64,000 nt of DNA. It comes from Hyaloperonospora brassicae (lineage: Eukaryota > Oomycota > Peronosporomycetes > Peronosporales > Peronosporaceae). Shown here one piece after another: positions 54,720 to 64,000 of this stretch (positions within the stretch are counted from its first letter, which is position 1; each line of letters opens with the position of its first letter). The notes below the pieces were generated by a model. The model ran no database searches and had not been told where the DNA came from. It saw only the letters and a list, made by a program, of their open reading frames with translations. Both the position numbers and the translations under genes were made by a program. Where the stretch lies: positions 26,987 through 90,986 of the forward strand of contig CANTFL010000310.1 in NCBI GenBank assembly GCA_947650285.1. The letters are read 5' to 3'.

Positions 54720-55810
54720 GATGATCAGGAACAATTGATACAACTAATCTGGAGAAACAAGCATCTTCTTATTGGTGAAGGAAACTCACTCCCTCCAGCT
54801 GCACGAGGGGAGATATGCGATATTGACGTGGGAGGAGAGAGCCCGATCGCGCAAAGAGTACAGCCATTAGCACCCAAATTTCGTAAAAAATTAGCAGAAT
54901 TGATTAAAGGACTGCTATCGACCAAGATTATTCGACCTTCCACATCACCATGGGCCTCGCTGATCTTCGTTATCATCAAGAAGAATGGCGAAAACATTCG
55001 ATTGTGCATCGACTGTCGACGGGTAAATCAATTGACAAGGCTGATAGTGTACCCAATGCTATTGAGTAATGAACTTTTACAAGACATGGACAAAGCGATC
55101 TGGTACTGCTCGCTAGTAATGGCAAGCTGGTTTTGAGTAGTGGAGATGACGGAGCGAGCGAGAAGTATTTCAGCATTCATCACGCCGTCAGGCTTGTTTG
55201 ACAGGCTACGGATGCCGCTCGGTTTGAAAAACGCTCCACAGAGTTACCTACACCTGATCGAAAACGCATTGTATGGATATATGAAAATTGGTGCTGATCC
55301 GGACGACTCTTGTGCGGAATCATCCAAATTGATCGACGTGTTCACAGAAGGAGAGTCGGACACCAGTCATACACCATCTGTGCTAGGTAGAAGATCGTAC
55401 ATCGATGACATGCTGATTCCAGATACATCGTGGGCCGATTTGTACGAAAGAGTAGATAGATTGCTACGTTAATGCGACAAGTGGAATATGTCGATCAGCC
55501 TGACCAAACGTTTTTGGGACGGCTCAAGGTAAATTATCTTGGTCATCAAGTGTCACTAGCTGGATTGGAAGCCCAGCCGAAGGATGTCGGATCGCCGGTC
55601 AACATTCCGTTTCCTTCAACGCTGCGGTCGATACAGTCGTTTTTAGGGAGTTTGAATTACTATAGCCGATTCTTTAAAGACTTTGAAATATATGCATCAG
55701 TGCTATACGAACTACGCGAAGCAGATATCCACGAAATCTGCCTCATTCAAAAGGTTGAGTCGCCTTTACCAAGTGGAAAGAGATTTGACGATCGGAGGTG
55801 GTAGAGGATC
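54720..55810 (+). pseudogene. pol: Reverse transcriptase of gypsy G
   Basis: Fingers with Pro-Ser-Thr-Ser-Pro-Trp-Ala-Ser and Ile-Lys-Lys-Asn-Gly (about 54940-54990), Arg-Leu-Cys-Ile-Asp-Cys-Arg-Arg-Val-Asn, then TGA at 55134. The palm follows with Gly-Leu-Lys-Asn-Ala-Pro and the catalytic Tyr-Ile-Asp-Asp at 55398-55409. The connection Tyr-Leu-Gly-His-Gln-Val and Phe-Leu-Gly-Ser-Leu-Asn-Tyr-Tyr-Ser-Arg-Phe lies at 55540-55670. An insert rich in GATC words (about 55740-55990) separates RT from RNase H. Confidence 0.9.
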
Positions 55811-55999
55811 AGCGATCCAGATCGTGTTGGTGTTATTGGGGGCGATCCATCGTTTTTCTTTGTTCCAGGGGGCGATCCAAAAGTGGACGATCGGAAAGAT
55901 CAAAGTACAGCGATTCAAATCGTATCTTCTTAGCAGGGAGCGATCGAGCGTTCTCTTGCGTTACACATGGCTGCCTGACCTCAACGGATAGAAGTCGAT

Positions 56000-56340
56000 G
56001 GGAAAATGCAATGGTTTCGTTCACGATGTTTAAGGACAAGACTACTAAAACTCCGATTCTTCAATACATCGACCTGAATCTTCCTCCTGTGATCGTGGTC
56101 TATGCTCGTACATGGGCAGCTTCTGCAGCTTTGCTACAAGAGCACGATGGAATATGCTATCCCATAACGTTAACAAGCCGGACGCTAAAACACAAAGAGA
56201 TTGACTATGGGATAATTGAAAAACATACTTTAGCTCTGCTGCGCATCCCGGAAATCGGCTTCAAGATGTCGGTTTCTCGAGAAATAAAGGTGCTCACGCG
56301 TCATTCGACGTTGGCTTGGCTGTTTAATCTTCAGGTCTAA
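56000..56340 (+). pseudogene. First RNase H domain of gypsy G
   Basis: Val-Ile-Val-Val-Tyr-Ala ... Ala-Ala-Leu-Leu-Gln-Glu, Thr-Ser-Arg-Thr-Leu-Lys, and Lys-Val-Leu-Thr-Arg-His-Ser-Thr-Leu match the gypsy RNase H region. The first catalytic Asp is replaced (Tyr-Ala), suggesting a connection-like, inactive domain, which is the known pattern in dual-RNase-H elements. Confidence 0.75.
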
Positions 56341-56549
56341 ATAGAAGGTTAGGGAGATGGCCAGCTTTTTAATAGAATTGGACACTAGAGATAAAGAAGT
56401 GCGTAAAGGGAGCAGATTAAATACTCGGTACAACCTCCTCCAGCATCACCCCGCGCGAAGAGGTCCACGAGATGTTGATTGCGGTCGCCCTATGAAGCAG
56501 CCGAAACATACCATAATTATGCCACCACCATCAGTTAAAAAAGGTAACG

Positions 56550-57300
56550 ATCTTTGAATAATCAGATTTGATGGATCGGCCCGAACCAAAAGAAATGCCG
56601 GCGCGTATTATGCACTAGTGTGGAAATCCCCAGAATGGTAGATCGTGAATGTCGCAGCCGAATATGCAACAGACCTGACAGTAAACGAAGCCGAATATCA
56701 TGGCCTGGTACTAGTTTTCGATCTTCTGGCCGATTAGGCGCGGGGGCGCATCATCATTTGTGGCGATTATAACTTCGTGATTCGGCAGATGAGCGGAGAA
56801 ATTGACTGCAAGGCGCCCGGATTACCGTTGCTACGTCACAAAGCTATGGAAAAACTCCGATCGTGACCGATCCACAAATTTTTATACATGAAGAGGGACT
56901 GGAATCAGAGTGCCGATCGACTGGTAAGCAACGCTTTGCAACAAGAGAAGGGCACGATAACTGTATCCGATCAAGATCGTCAAAATTTACATTCGTTGAA
57001 CCGGTTGGACGAGTTATTGACACCCAAAAGTGTCGATCGGGTCGTGAATATATCTGATGTTACTAGATCAGTCGTAAGGAGACGACGATCAACTAAAGTA
57101 ATGCAAGAGCAAGCCGTTCAGAGGATTAGAATCGAAACGGTAAATCAAGAACATGAAGAAGATAGTTGGATCGCCAACCTGAAAGAATACCTGATTGGAA
57201 ACCTAGCGAGGTTGAGTATTGCACAAGCAAAGTTATGTACTCGAGTCGCGGTCGATTACGAAGTTGACGAAATCGGACTACTTTTTTCTGCCCGAAATTG
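56550..57300 (+). pseudogene. Second, archaeal-like RNase H of gypsy G
   Basis: Phe-Asp-Gly-Ser-Ala-Arg (Asp), Val-Asn-Glu-Ala-Glu-Tyr-His-Gly-Leu (Glu), Cys-Gly-Asp-Tyr-Asn-Phe-Val-Ile (Asp) and Arg-Asp-Trp-Asn-Gln-Ser-Ala-Asp-Arg-Leu (last Asp) appear in order. Catalytic residues are present. TAG stops (about 56639, 56736) and a TGA (about 56864) break the frame. Such a second RNase H has been described for LTR elements of oomycetes and plants. A linker continues to 57300. Confidence 0.82.
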
Positions 57301-58436
57301 ACAGAAGATCCAGATAGCTGCGTGGAATTGATTTGTTAGCTGGTACCGGAACTGCTGCAGCAATCTTTCCTGCATGATTATCATACCAGTCTGAAGGGCG
57401 GACACCAAGGTAATTGCAGAACATACCAACGAATCCGGTCCAAGTTCCACTGGAGAGGATTTTATCGGAATGTCCAGCGTTATGTGGGAGAATGTGTTGA
57501 TTGCACGACGGGAAAAGGTAAACCTATCCTGTGCGGCAAATCGCCGGGGAATGTACAAGCCACTTATCCGTTTCAGATAATTGCTATGGATCACATACCG
57601 TCACTACCGCGATATTGCATAGGAAACACCGAGATGTTGTTGTGGGTGGATCCGTTCTCAGGGTATGTGATCGTCAAGACGAGTTTCTCTAAAACGGCAC
57701 AAACGATCGCTGATAGTTATGAAGGATGTGTGTTTCAAACATTTGGAGCTAGTGAAGCGATCCGCTACGTTAGAAATCCATAGTTCATGTCAGATTTCTT
57801 CCGATCGTTCAATCGGATTGCGTGGCAGAACCAACGTGCAAACATGACGTACTGACCTCAAGCGAGTGACAAAGCAGAACGAATGGTGCAAACACTGACG
57901 AAAGCGTTAAATTTGTACGTCACAGATACAAAGCAGAAGAATTGGGACGAATACGCTAAGAGGTTGACGTTAGCCATCAATAAGGCACAGGATCATGTGC
58001 GAGGAGATACTTCATTTTACCTGATCCACGGATGGGACCCACGATCGACGCTGGAAGAGACTTTGCCTTTGGAAAGCACCAAACGACGGTATCAAGAACC
58101 ACGAAGATGGCGATACCACATACAACGTCAATATAGATAGTGAGAGAAGTCGTTAACTATAGGATACGGATCGCGATCAAGGGCCGGGCTAATCTACACA
58201 ATAGTGAGGAAGAATCACATGATATCGAAGTTGGACCACAAGTAAGGCTCTATTTGGATCGGTCGAAAGAAGGATACACCCGAAAGCTGGCGCACCTGTG
58301 TCATGGACCATTCCGGGTGGGTAACTGTGCGGAGGTCACGAGGTGCGGTTGCAAGTTTCAGGTACTCCATATCGATTTTTTCTACAGGTGCATCTATCTA
58401 TGCTTTGCGAATGAAGATTGTCCTGGATCGGCCTAA
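57300..58436 (+). pseudogene. int: Integrase of gypsy G
   Basis: The zinc finger (Gly-Gly-His-Gln-Gly, then Cys-Val-Asp-Cys near 57495) and Met-Asp-His-Ile-Pro (first Asp, about 57588) are visible. The second catalytic Asp appears lost (Arg-Tyr-Val-Arg-Asn-Pro). Ala-Glu-Arg-Met-Val-Gln gives the Glu (about 57870). The GPF/Y module His-Gly-Pro-Phe-Arg-Val lies near 58300. TAG 57781, TGA 57854 and TAG 58138 interrupt. Confidence 0.85.
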
Positions 58437-58529
58437 AAACCAGCTGAATGTTGAGGTGGCGAATTGCCTAGTTTTTAACAAAGAAATGCTGCCGAAAGAC
58501 AGCTGGGAACGCCCATTTGGAGGAAGGTG

Positions 58530-58720
58530 AATCTGAAGTTGAAAAGATACTAGAAGTACGATCCGGCAGGAAGACTCGTTTTGGAAGGATCCAACGCCAA
58601 TATTTGGTGTAATGGAAGGGGTCTTACGATCTGACATGGGTAGACAAAAATACTTGAACTGCGGGGCCTTTCTGCAAGAGTTTGATCGCGATCGGGTCAG
58701 CAATAATCGTTTGGAGGATG
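58530..58720 (+). pseudogene. Chromodomain of gypsy G
   Basis: Glu-Val-Glu-Lys-Ile-Leu-Glu-Val-Arg ... Gln-Tyr-Leu-Val-stop-Trp-Lys-Gly-Ser-Tyr-Asp-Leu-Thr-Trp, then an acidic helix. The TAA at about 58609 sits between the Val and Trp of the signature. Confidence 0.75.
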
Positions 58721-58799
58721 TGCAACCACACGAGGAAACGGTAGACGAATAGCCGACATGTCGACTTCGGATTGGCCTGTAAGAAGGTTGCATAGGAAG

Positions 58800-60342
58800 T
58801 ACTAGGAAAGGTATGACGTGTTTCGATCTAGGTTATTAAAGCCCGATCGCAATGGATGTATAAAGAAGGCAAACAAAAAGAACTGATGTGAAAATCGACG
58901 AAGAAGAAAACGATGGAGAGGTATTGAAGGATTAGAAGAAGAGAGAGCTAAATAATCAACAAGGACGCTAACAGGACGTACGACTTTGGCAGAGCCGGAG
59001 TGAATTTTAGCCTGCCCAAAGAAGGACGTAGCGGGAAAATGCAACTAAATTTGAAGCGAGATTGTCGCTTTTCGATCGAGATCACATTGCGATGAAAGAT
59101 CTTTGATTAGAGGAGGTTACTTTTGCGATCGATACTGAAAGAGAGACCATTGAAGGCGACTGAGCGCGTGAGAGATCAAGTGAAGCGATCGGTGCGGTAG
59201 AGATTTTTGGAAACGATGATGCTGATTGCGAGGTAGCTGATCTAATCCATAGATGGTCGACCCATCAGCCAGACGCGACCACGGTCGAGATTTTAAGGTA
59301 CAAAGATGATACAATAGACAGGCCAAACGATTTGAGACTATAACAACCGACGACGTTCTGGAAGGAAGGAGACGGTGAAGTCACTGGTGGTGATCTGTTT
59401 GATCAGAAATAGTAAGGGAGACGATCAAGCGCAACACCGATTGAAGCAACCAGTTTGCGAGTCGAATGTCATCGAAGACAGCAATCCTGATAAATCTGGT
59501 CGGGTTCATAGACACTCCAAGAATCATCCAGATGGGATCATGGTTGATGATTGTGCAGTACATGACTGGTCCAGCAATCAGCCAGACGCGATCCCAACCG
59601 AAGATGGACGGTTGCAAGATTCGCTCAACGAAGACGATCGATGACTTATAAGAACACAAATAGCGCTCACACGATTATGGAGATCGTAGGCATCGATCCG
59701 ATGCGGCATGACCAGCCAGATTTCAGTTCTCAAGAGGTCTGAAAGTCAAAATCTGTCGAGAAGCAAGGCAGTGCACAGTCAATCGACACTGTATGTCGAT
59801 CGCCGGTGCAGGGGGCGATTGAGGAGAAGCGTAGAAAAATAACAAATGTAAAGTGCGGAACGCGCCTAACGCATTAAGTGCGAGATCAATTTGATGGGTG
59901 GAGGGCTCTTGGGTATGAGCCCATTGGTACGATGGGTGGGATCAAACGACTGAGTGACGGAAAATAACTGTGGAAATATTGCAGATTGATCCACCTATTG
60001 GTCATGAAACAGTATAATAAAGGATCGGCGATTGACCGATCACTATCCGCGATCAAAGGCTTGGATCGCCAAGTTACATGACCGGATCACTCGAGAGGTG
60101 AACATTATCTAGATTACTGGATCGATAACGATAATGGAAGATAGGTGCACGTGGAAGCAGGCTGGAAGAGCGGATCGTCAAGAACATCAAACATACGAGA
60201 TCTCAGAAGTGACGATGATTCGACAGTGGATGCCCACACTAATGACTCGGAAGATTGATCACGATCCAACCTGGGCGTGTAGCGCTTGATTGTGTAGACA
60301 AATAGTTGTGTGGGTCACATAATTGGCGTGGATCATATGCCG
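58800..60342. other. GATC-rich post-pol DNA, no supported gene
   Basis: Small frames only. Word use matches the flanks of gypsy G (CGATCG, GACGATC). This probably includes the 3' untranslated part and LTR of G, but I could not define LTR ends. Confidence 0.35.
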
Positions 60343-60449
60343 CAATCCACTGCCCGAGCGATCCACCCCGTACCAATCACCTACTAAGCAATCCACTACC
60401 GAGCGATCCACTACCGAGTGATCCACTACAGAGCGATCCGCCATCCGAG
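60343..60449. repeat. 15-bp tandem repeat, about seven units
   Basis: Units follow the pattern YRATCCACTACCGAG, for example 60389-60403, 60404-60418 and 60419-60433. Outer units are degenerate, one is 16 bp. Confidence 0.85.
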
Positions 60450-60559
60450 TACCTGCTGTGGACCACAGGATGCAAGAATTGAACTACATATAGAGGCGAT
60501 ACGCAACAGTGACCTAGCGAACCGATAGGCATAGTCATAAGTTTCGGGATTTGGTTAGG

Positions 60560-61120
60560 TTTACATTAAACAGAATTAAATTCGCAACGAAAGACACGCG
60601 TCGACTTCCTCCTGGCAAGATCTTTGGCCTTCCGTTGAATAGAGAGCGACCCGCGTCTATACAAATTTTGCCCTTGGATTGTTTGGCCAGACGGAAAGTC
60701 AATTCTGACCCCCCATTAACTGCGATCGGACGCAGTGAACCCTACGGTTCAGATTCAAGACCGCGCGACGGCTCAAGTGGTCAGAAGGCTCGCGAATCAA
60801 GAATCACCCTCGGCGAAGGCGACTCTGAGAGAGCATAAAGGTATGCAAGCGATCGAGTGAATGATGCCCACTCGATCCGCCCCTACGCTTGACCGGGTGA
60901 AGCATTTCCACCCGACCAACCCCTATCCCCAAAATGGTCAAGTTCAGCTTCAGCTCAAGTCCACCAAGAAGAGCTCAGACCACCCCACCGACGGGTACAC
61001 AAGGTAAGCAAGAACATACACTGAGCACGGAATCGGGGTACCCTCTCCGTTCAGTCGGTCGTCCGGGCTACATTAAAGAGTTGGGGTCACACGGAAATTG
61101 TGATCGCCACTCGAACACAT
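60560..61120 (+). pseudogene. Second gag/leader relic of the G-type gypsy
   Basis: It shares ordered phrases with 11400-12141 (GGCAAGATCTTTGG, CGACGGCTCAAGTGG, CCGACGGGTACACA). Frames 60551-60838 and 60934-61125 are open but have no known motif. It probably starts a further, truncated element. Confidence 0.4.
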
Positions 61121-61439
61121 TGTAATAAGAACGTTAGCATCGATTGACTTTGTTCACGGCCGTGATTCATTGTATGAAGTAGCGCTTGCGGCCTTTTGTC
61201 TCTTGTCTGCGCCTGCAACTGATGTCTGCACGCTCAACTCCTCCACGGCAGAAATTTCTCCGCGGCTTCCCAAACAGGGCGGGGTTAGTCACGGCCGTAA
61301 TATGGAAAATTGAAAATGATGAAGGACGTGTGGGTTAATGTTTTTTCACATTAACTTGCATTTATTAGGACTGAGGATTTCTTATTTTCCAATTACCTGG
61401 AGCTTTTTATCTTCCAATTATCTTGGCATATTTTTATTT

Positions 61440-62010
61440 CCGTGATTAAATGCTTTTTATTTCTTTTTTTGATAAACTATAGTTGTCTTTATCTGACTTT
61501 ATTAAATTACGATCTCCTATGTAAGTTTCTTGCTTGCCACCCATTGCACGCGTTAAGCAGTGATTGGTGGATAAATTGGTTAATGTAGACGCTACATCAA
61601 CCAATATGTGGAGCAACCATGAATATTACCCTCAAGGGTAAATTATACGCCAACATCATCAGTTATCGAGTAATGGGTATCGGTAGGGGAAGGTTAGATT
61701 ACTAGGGGCCGTATTTAGGCCAAGATGTCGAGGGGAAACCACCCAATAAGATGACCGCCTTGCCAACCCGTACCCCCGGGGGTGTGATAGTTGGGTGGGC
61801 TAGAATCCCCACTAAGCCGAAAGCCCCATAGCGTAATGAGGGGTGTGGATCCTCTAAGGAGTACGCGCTCATCGTACTCGCAGAGTACTCCGGGTACTCA
61901 GAAGGAATTCACGGACCTAATCTCGAGTAATGTTAGCGAATTCATATTTGAATTAATTATTCAAAATTAATACATTATTCTTAATGTTACGCAACACGCT
62001 CACCCCGTTT
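61440..62010 (-). repeat. LTR relic of B type, interrupted
   Basis: It matches the B LTR (TTTATCTGACTTTATTAAAT, TTACCCTCAAGGGTAA, CTCACCCCGTTTCA at the right end). A 247-bp insertion with a perfect 10-bp duplication splits it. The U5 side is not recognisable. Confidence 0.75.
61676..61922. mobile_element. 247-bp SINE-like or short non-autonomous insertion
   Basis: It is flanked by identical TCGAGTAATG at 61666-61675 and 61923-61932, while the uninterrupted B LTR has this word once. No terminal inverted repeat is present. Inside, GGGCTAGAATCCCC (about 61798) resembles an RNA polymerase III B box. I did not find a convincing A box or a poly(A) tail, so the SINE class is tentative. Confidence 0.6.
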
Positions 62011-62053
62011 CATGTGTCGTCGCGACACACACGCACGTACATCTTGCCGAGTC

Positions 62054-62495
62054 TATAACGGGGTAGCCCGTTACATGAAATTGTCCTTAAGAAGAAATTG
62101 ACAATAAAAATATTACGTTGAATATTCTTTAACAATATCACAAGCATGGTGATATTGTTGGGATGACCGGAGGGTCTACTCATCGGTTGATACCGTGATA
62201 ATATTAACCCACCAATCGCTGCTAAACGCGCGCAATGGGTGGTGAGTAGACGTCATCATGCATTCAGTTACATTAGTATAATTAAGTCAGGACAAAAAGA
62301 GACATTAGAGTTATAGGACTTAATTATATTAATACAGTTTTACTTTTGCCAAGAGACTAGTATGACTACTTAGTCTCCTTTCCTTCCTCTGTGTTTCTCC
62401 TTAAAACACCTAGCAGGTCACTGTATACCACTGTCGTCAGTGGGAGTATACTCCACACTGGTCAACCAGTACGTAGTCAACAGTGCCCCGTTTCA
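62054..62495 (+). repeat. 5' LTR of copy E
   Basis: A-type LTR starting TATAACGGGG and ending CCCCGTTTCA. The U5 hairpin is damaged (CACACTGGTCAACCAGTACG). Confidence 0.92.
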
Positions 62496-62545
62496 CCTGG
62501 TAGCACTTTGTAGTCCGTCCAAGGACCACACTCACATCGCCCAAC

Positions 62546-63616
62546 ATGAACATGTTGTACGAAGCCGAAGCCGATAGATTTCACAAAAATCGTGAAAGCA
62601 ACTCTTATTTGAGCGACATTGAATGGAGTGCGATCGAACGAATGAGTTCGACCGTTAGCGAAGAAGCCATCTGGGCTATGCTATCCTCAAGGGATAGGGA
62701 CCAGCAACATGTCGTCATTAGCAAGTTCGTGCAACGAGAAATTGATGAGTCGCGAGCGGAGGTGACCTTGTTGCAAGAACAAGATCACCAGCGGAACGAA
62801 GAACTGAGACAGTCTCAGTCCGCGCAGTCGACGCGTGAGCGTCGACCTGGGTCTATAAAGCTAGAGATCGCCGAGTATCACGGAGCCGAGGACGACTCCC
62901 TGTTGAGATGGTTCGTCGAAGTCGACGATGTCAACGAGGCCCGTTACATCGACGATAAGCGAATGCAAGTTGCATGTGCTCAGTCGTACCTGGCAGGAGA
63001 AGCCAGGAGCTTGGGGCCTTGAATCTCTAAGTTGCACGACCCACATGTGTTTGGGTCGTTGAGGATCTTCAAGACCCTGCTCAGTGAGACGTTTGATCCG
63101 CCCAGAGCAGAGTTCAGGACTCTTTCAAAGCTCCGGCGAACCAAGCAGGGTAAGCGTAAGGTTCACGCTTACGCTTAGCACGTACGCTGCCTTGCAAGCT
63201 GCATGGTAGTGAACCCTGTGAGTGAATTTATGTTGATCACAATATTCATTCAAGGGCTGTCCGATAGTCCCGTGAGGGACCACCTGTTCCGCGGAGAGCT
63301 AAATACGCTATCCAAAGCAGTATTTGCTGCGGAGCAGGAAAAGTTTAGTGTGAGCCTGTCTCACACTACGCTGTCCCCTTTTTGTCCGCAGAGACGATCA
63401 GCGGTCGGAGGTCCAGAGCCAATGAACCTCTATAATATCGAGGGCGAAAAACCTCGCCCTGCAAATGACAAGCGATCGGTGAGATTCCATCGCTGTCGTA
63501 AATTGATACACTATGCATATGAAGGCATTGTCCCCCGATCAGCACCGCGAGGGTCCGTTGCTGTTGCGAAGTCGCAACAGCAAGGTGGACCATCAAAAAC
63601 CGGTCGGGATCAGTAG
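62546..63616 (+). pseudogene. gag: gag of copy E
   Basis: Same start and frame as gag A, with one extra codon. TGA at 63020 and TAG at 63176 interrupt; the latter is shared with copy A. The zinc knuckle is lost: the first Cys is Phe, the Gly is Ile and the last Cys is Gly, leaving only one Cys and the His. Confidence 0.87.
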
Positions 63617-63618
63617 GG

Positions 63619-64000
63619 GTGGAGCGCCCTACTGATACAGCTACATCAAGAGAATTTTCAAATCTCCTGAAGAAGGTTGCTCCCGACACACAATTTATGT
63701 GTGTCTCTGCACCTGGTGATGAGGTGTCACTCATCACTTTGAAGTTAGAAGAGACAAAAGACTTGTCACTTCGCGCCCTAGTTGACTGTGGGGCGTCGAA
63801 CAATTCTGTTCGTCGCCAGTCGCTAGAGGCAGGAAGTTTTAACTTAGTGGAGCGGGAGATCCCTCCAACGAATATGACGGTGCGCCTAGCGACAGGCACA
63901 TCGATCACTGTGAGAAACGTGTAGTCGGAATCCACTACACGTTAAGAGGCGAACAGTAGGATGATGAATTCATCGTACTCGACCTGAATGACAAGTTTGC
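63619..64000 (+). pseudogene. pro: Protease of copy E, incomplete
   Basis: Leu-Val-Asp-Cys-Gly-Ala-Ser is intact (about 63779-63799). The same 1-nt loss after Arg-Asn-Val and the same in-frame TAG after Gly-Glu-Gln as in copy A follow before the window ends. Confidence 0.85.

Larger units (their letters stand above)
54640..58750 (+). mobile_element. Ty3/gypsy element G with two RNase H domains (pol region)
   Basis: Order: RT (YIDD), RNase H, a second RNase H of different type, integrase with GPF/Y module, chromodomain. This gypsy type differs from A-F. Gag and protease are not found directly upstream, and LTRs were not identified, so the element ends are uncertain. All domains are interrupted. 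Confidence 0.85.
62054..64000 (+). mobile_element. Ty3/gypsy copy E, 5' part, continues beyond the window
   Basis: 5' LTR 62054-62495 of A type, primer-binding site, gag and the start of protease. The body is almost identical to copy A, including shared lesions. The element is cut by the window end. Confidence 0.93.

Noticed and set aside
1..64000. tRNA, rRNA or CRISPR genes
   Set aside because: No clover-leaf, conserved rRNA segment or regularly spaced repeat-spacer array was seen; tandem repeats present are simple minisatellites.
1..64000. Bacterial operons, ribosome-binding sites or riboswitches
   Set aside because: The content is eukaryotic transposons with heavy decay; no prokaryotic gene layout is present.

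Overview
This window is transposon-dominated nuclear DNA with no convincing host gene. Nearly all recognisable coding signal belongs to decayed Ty3/gypsy LTR retrotransposons, plus remnants of MULE, hAT and piggyBac-like DNA transposons. The gypsy types (a chromodomain-bearing pol with a YFDD reverse transcriptase centre, and a second type with an extra RNase H domain) point to a plant-pathogen-type oomycete such as Phytophthora or a downy mildew. That assignment is inference from family resemblance; no species marker is present.

Layout: 1-2473 is degenerate GATC-rich DNA. Copy A is a complete but mutated gypsy element at 2479-10190 (+) with two LTRs and a perfect 5-bp target duplication. A second gypsy type leaves a gag/leader fragment at 11400-12141. 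Copy B is a 3'-truncated gypsy on the minus strand (about 12240-19247). From 20070 to 44738 lies a very large inverted repeat: arms of about 10.69 kb (20070-30758 and 34054-44738) around a spacer of about 3.3 kb. Each arm carries a piggyBac-like relic, an LTR relic and one gypsy element (copy C, minus; copy D, plus). The spacer holds the two differing 5' LTRs, an old gag relic and a degenerate minisatellite. At 44755-48160 an LTR is split by a MULE of about 3.05 kb. A hAT fragment follows (48978-49471), then an old gypsy pseudogene (F, 49985-53660), a dual-RNase-H gypsy pol (G, about 54640-58750), a further gag/leader relic (60560-61120), an LTR relic containing a 247-bp SINE-like insertion, and the 5' end of copy E (62054 onward), which runs off the window.

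Within the A-E elements the order is 5' LTR, primer-binding site, gag with CCHC knuckle, aspartic protease, reverse transcriptase, RNase H, integrase with GPF/Y module, linker, chromodomain, 3' LTR. Running the other way between the 3' LTR and the end of pol is a conserved antisense reading frame. It encodes an Ala/Ser-rich start, a Cys cluster, a coiled coil and a basic NLS-like tail, and is visible in three diverged lineages (A, B, C/D). This antisense gene, the giant palindrome, and a U5 hairpin whose stem changes while its pairing is kept across LTR families are the most interesting signals. All recognised genes carry stops or frameshifts, so the elements look individually defective.
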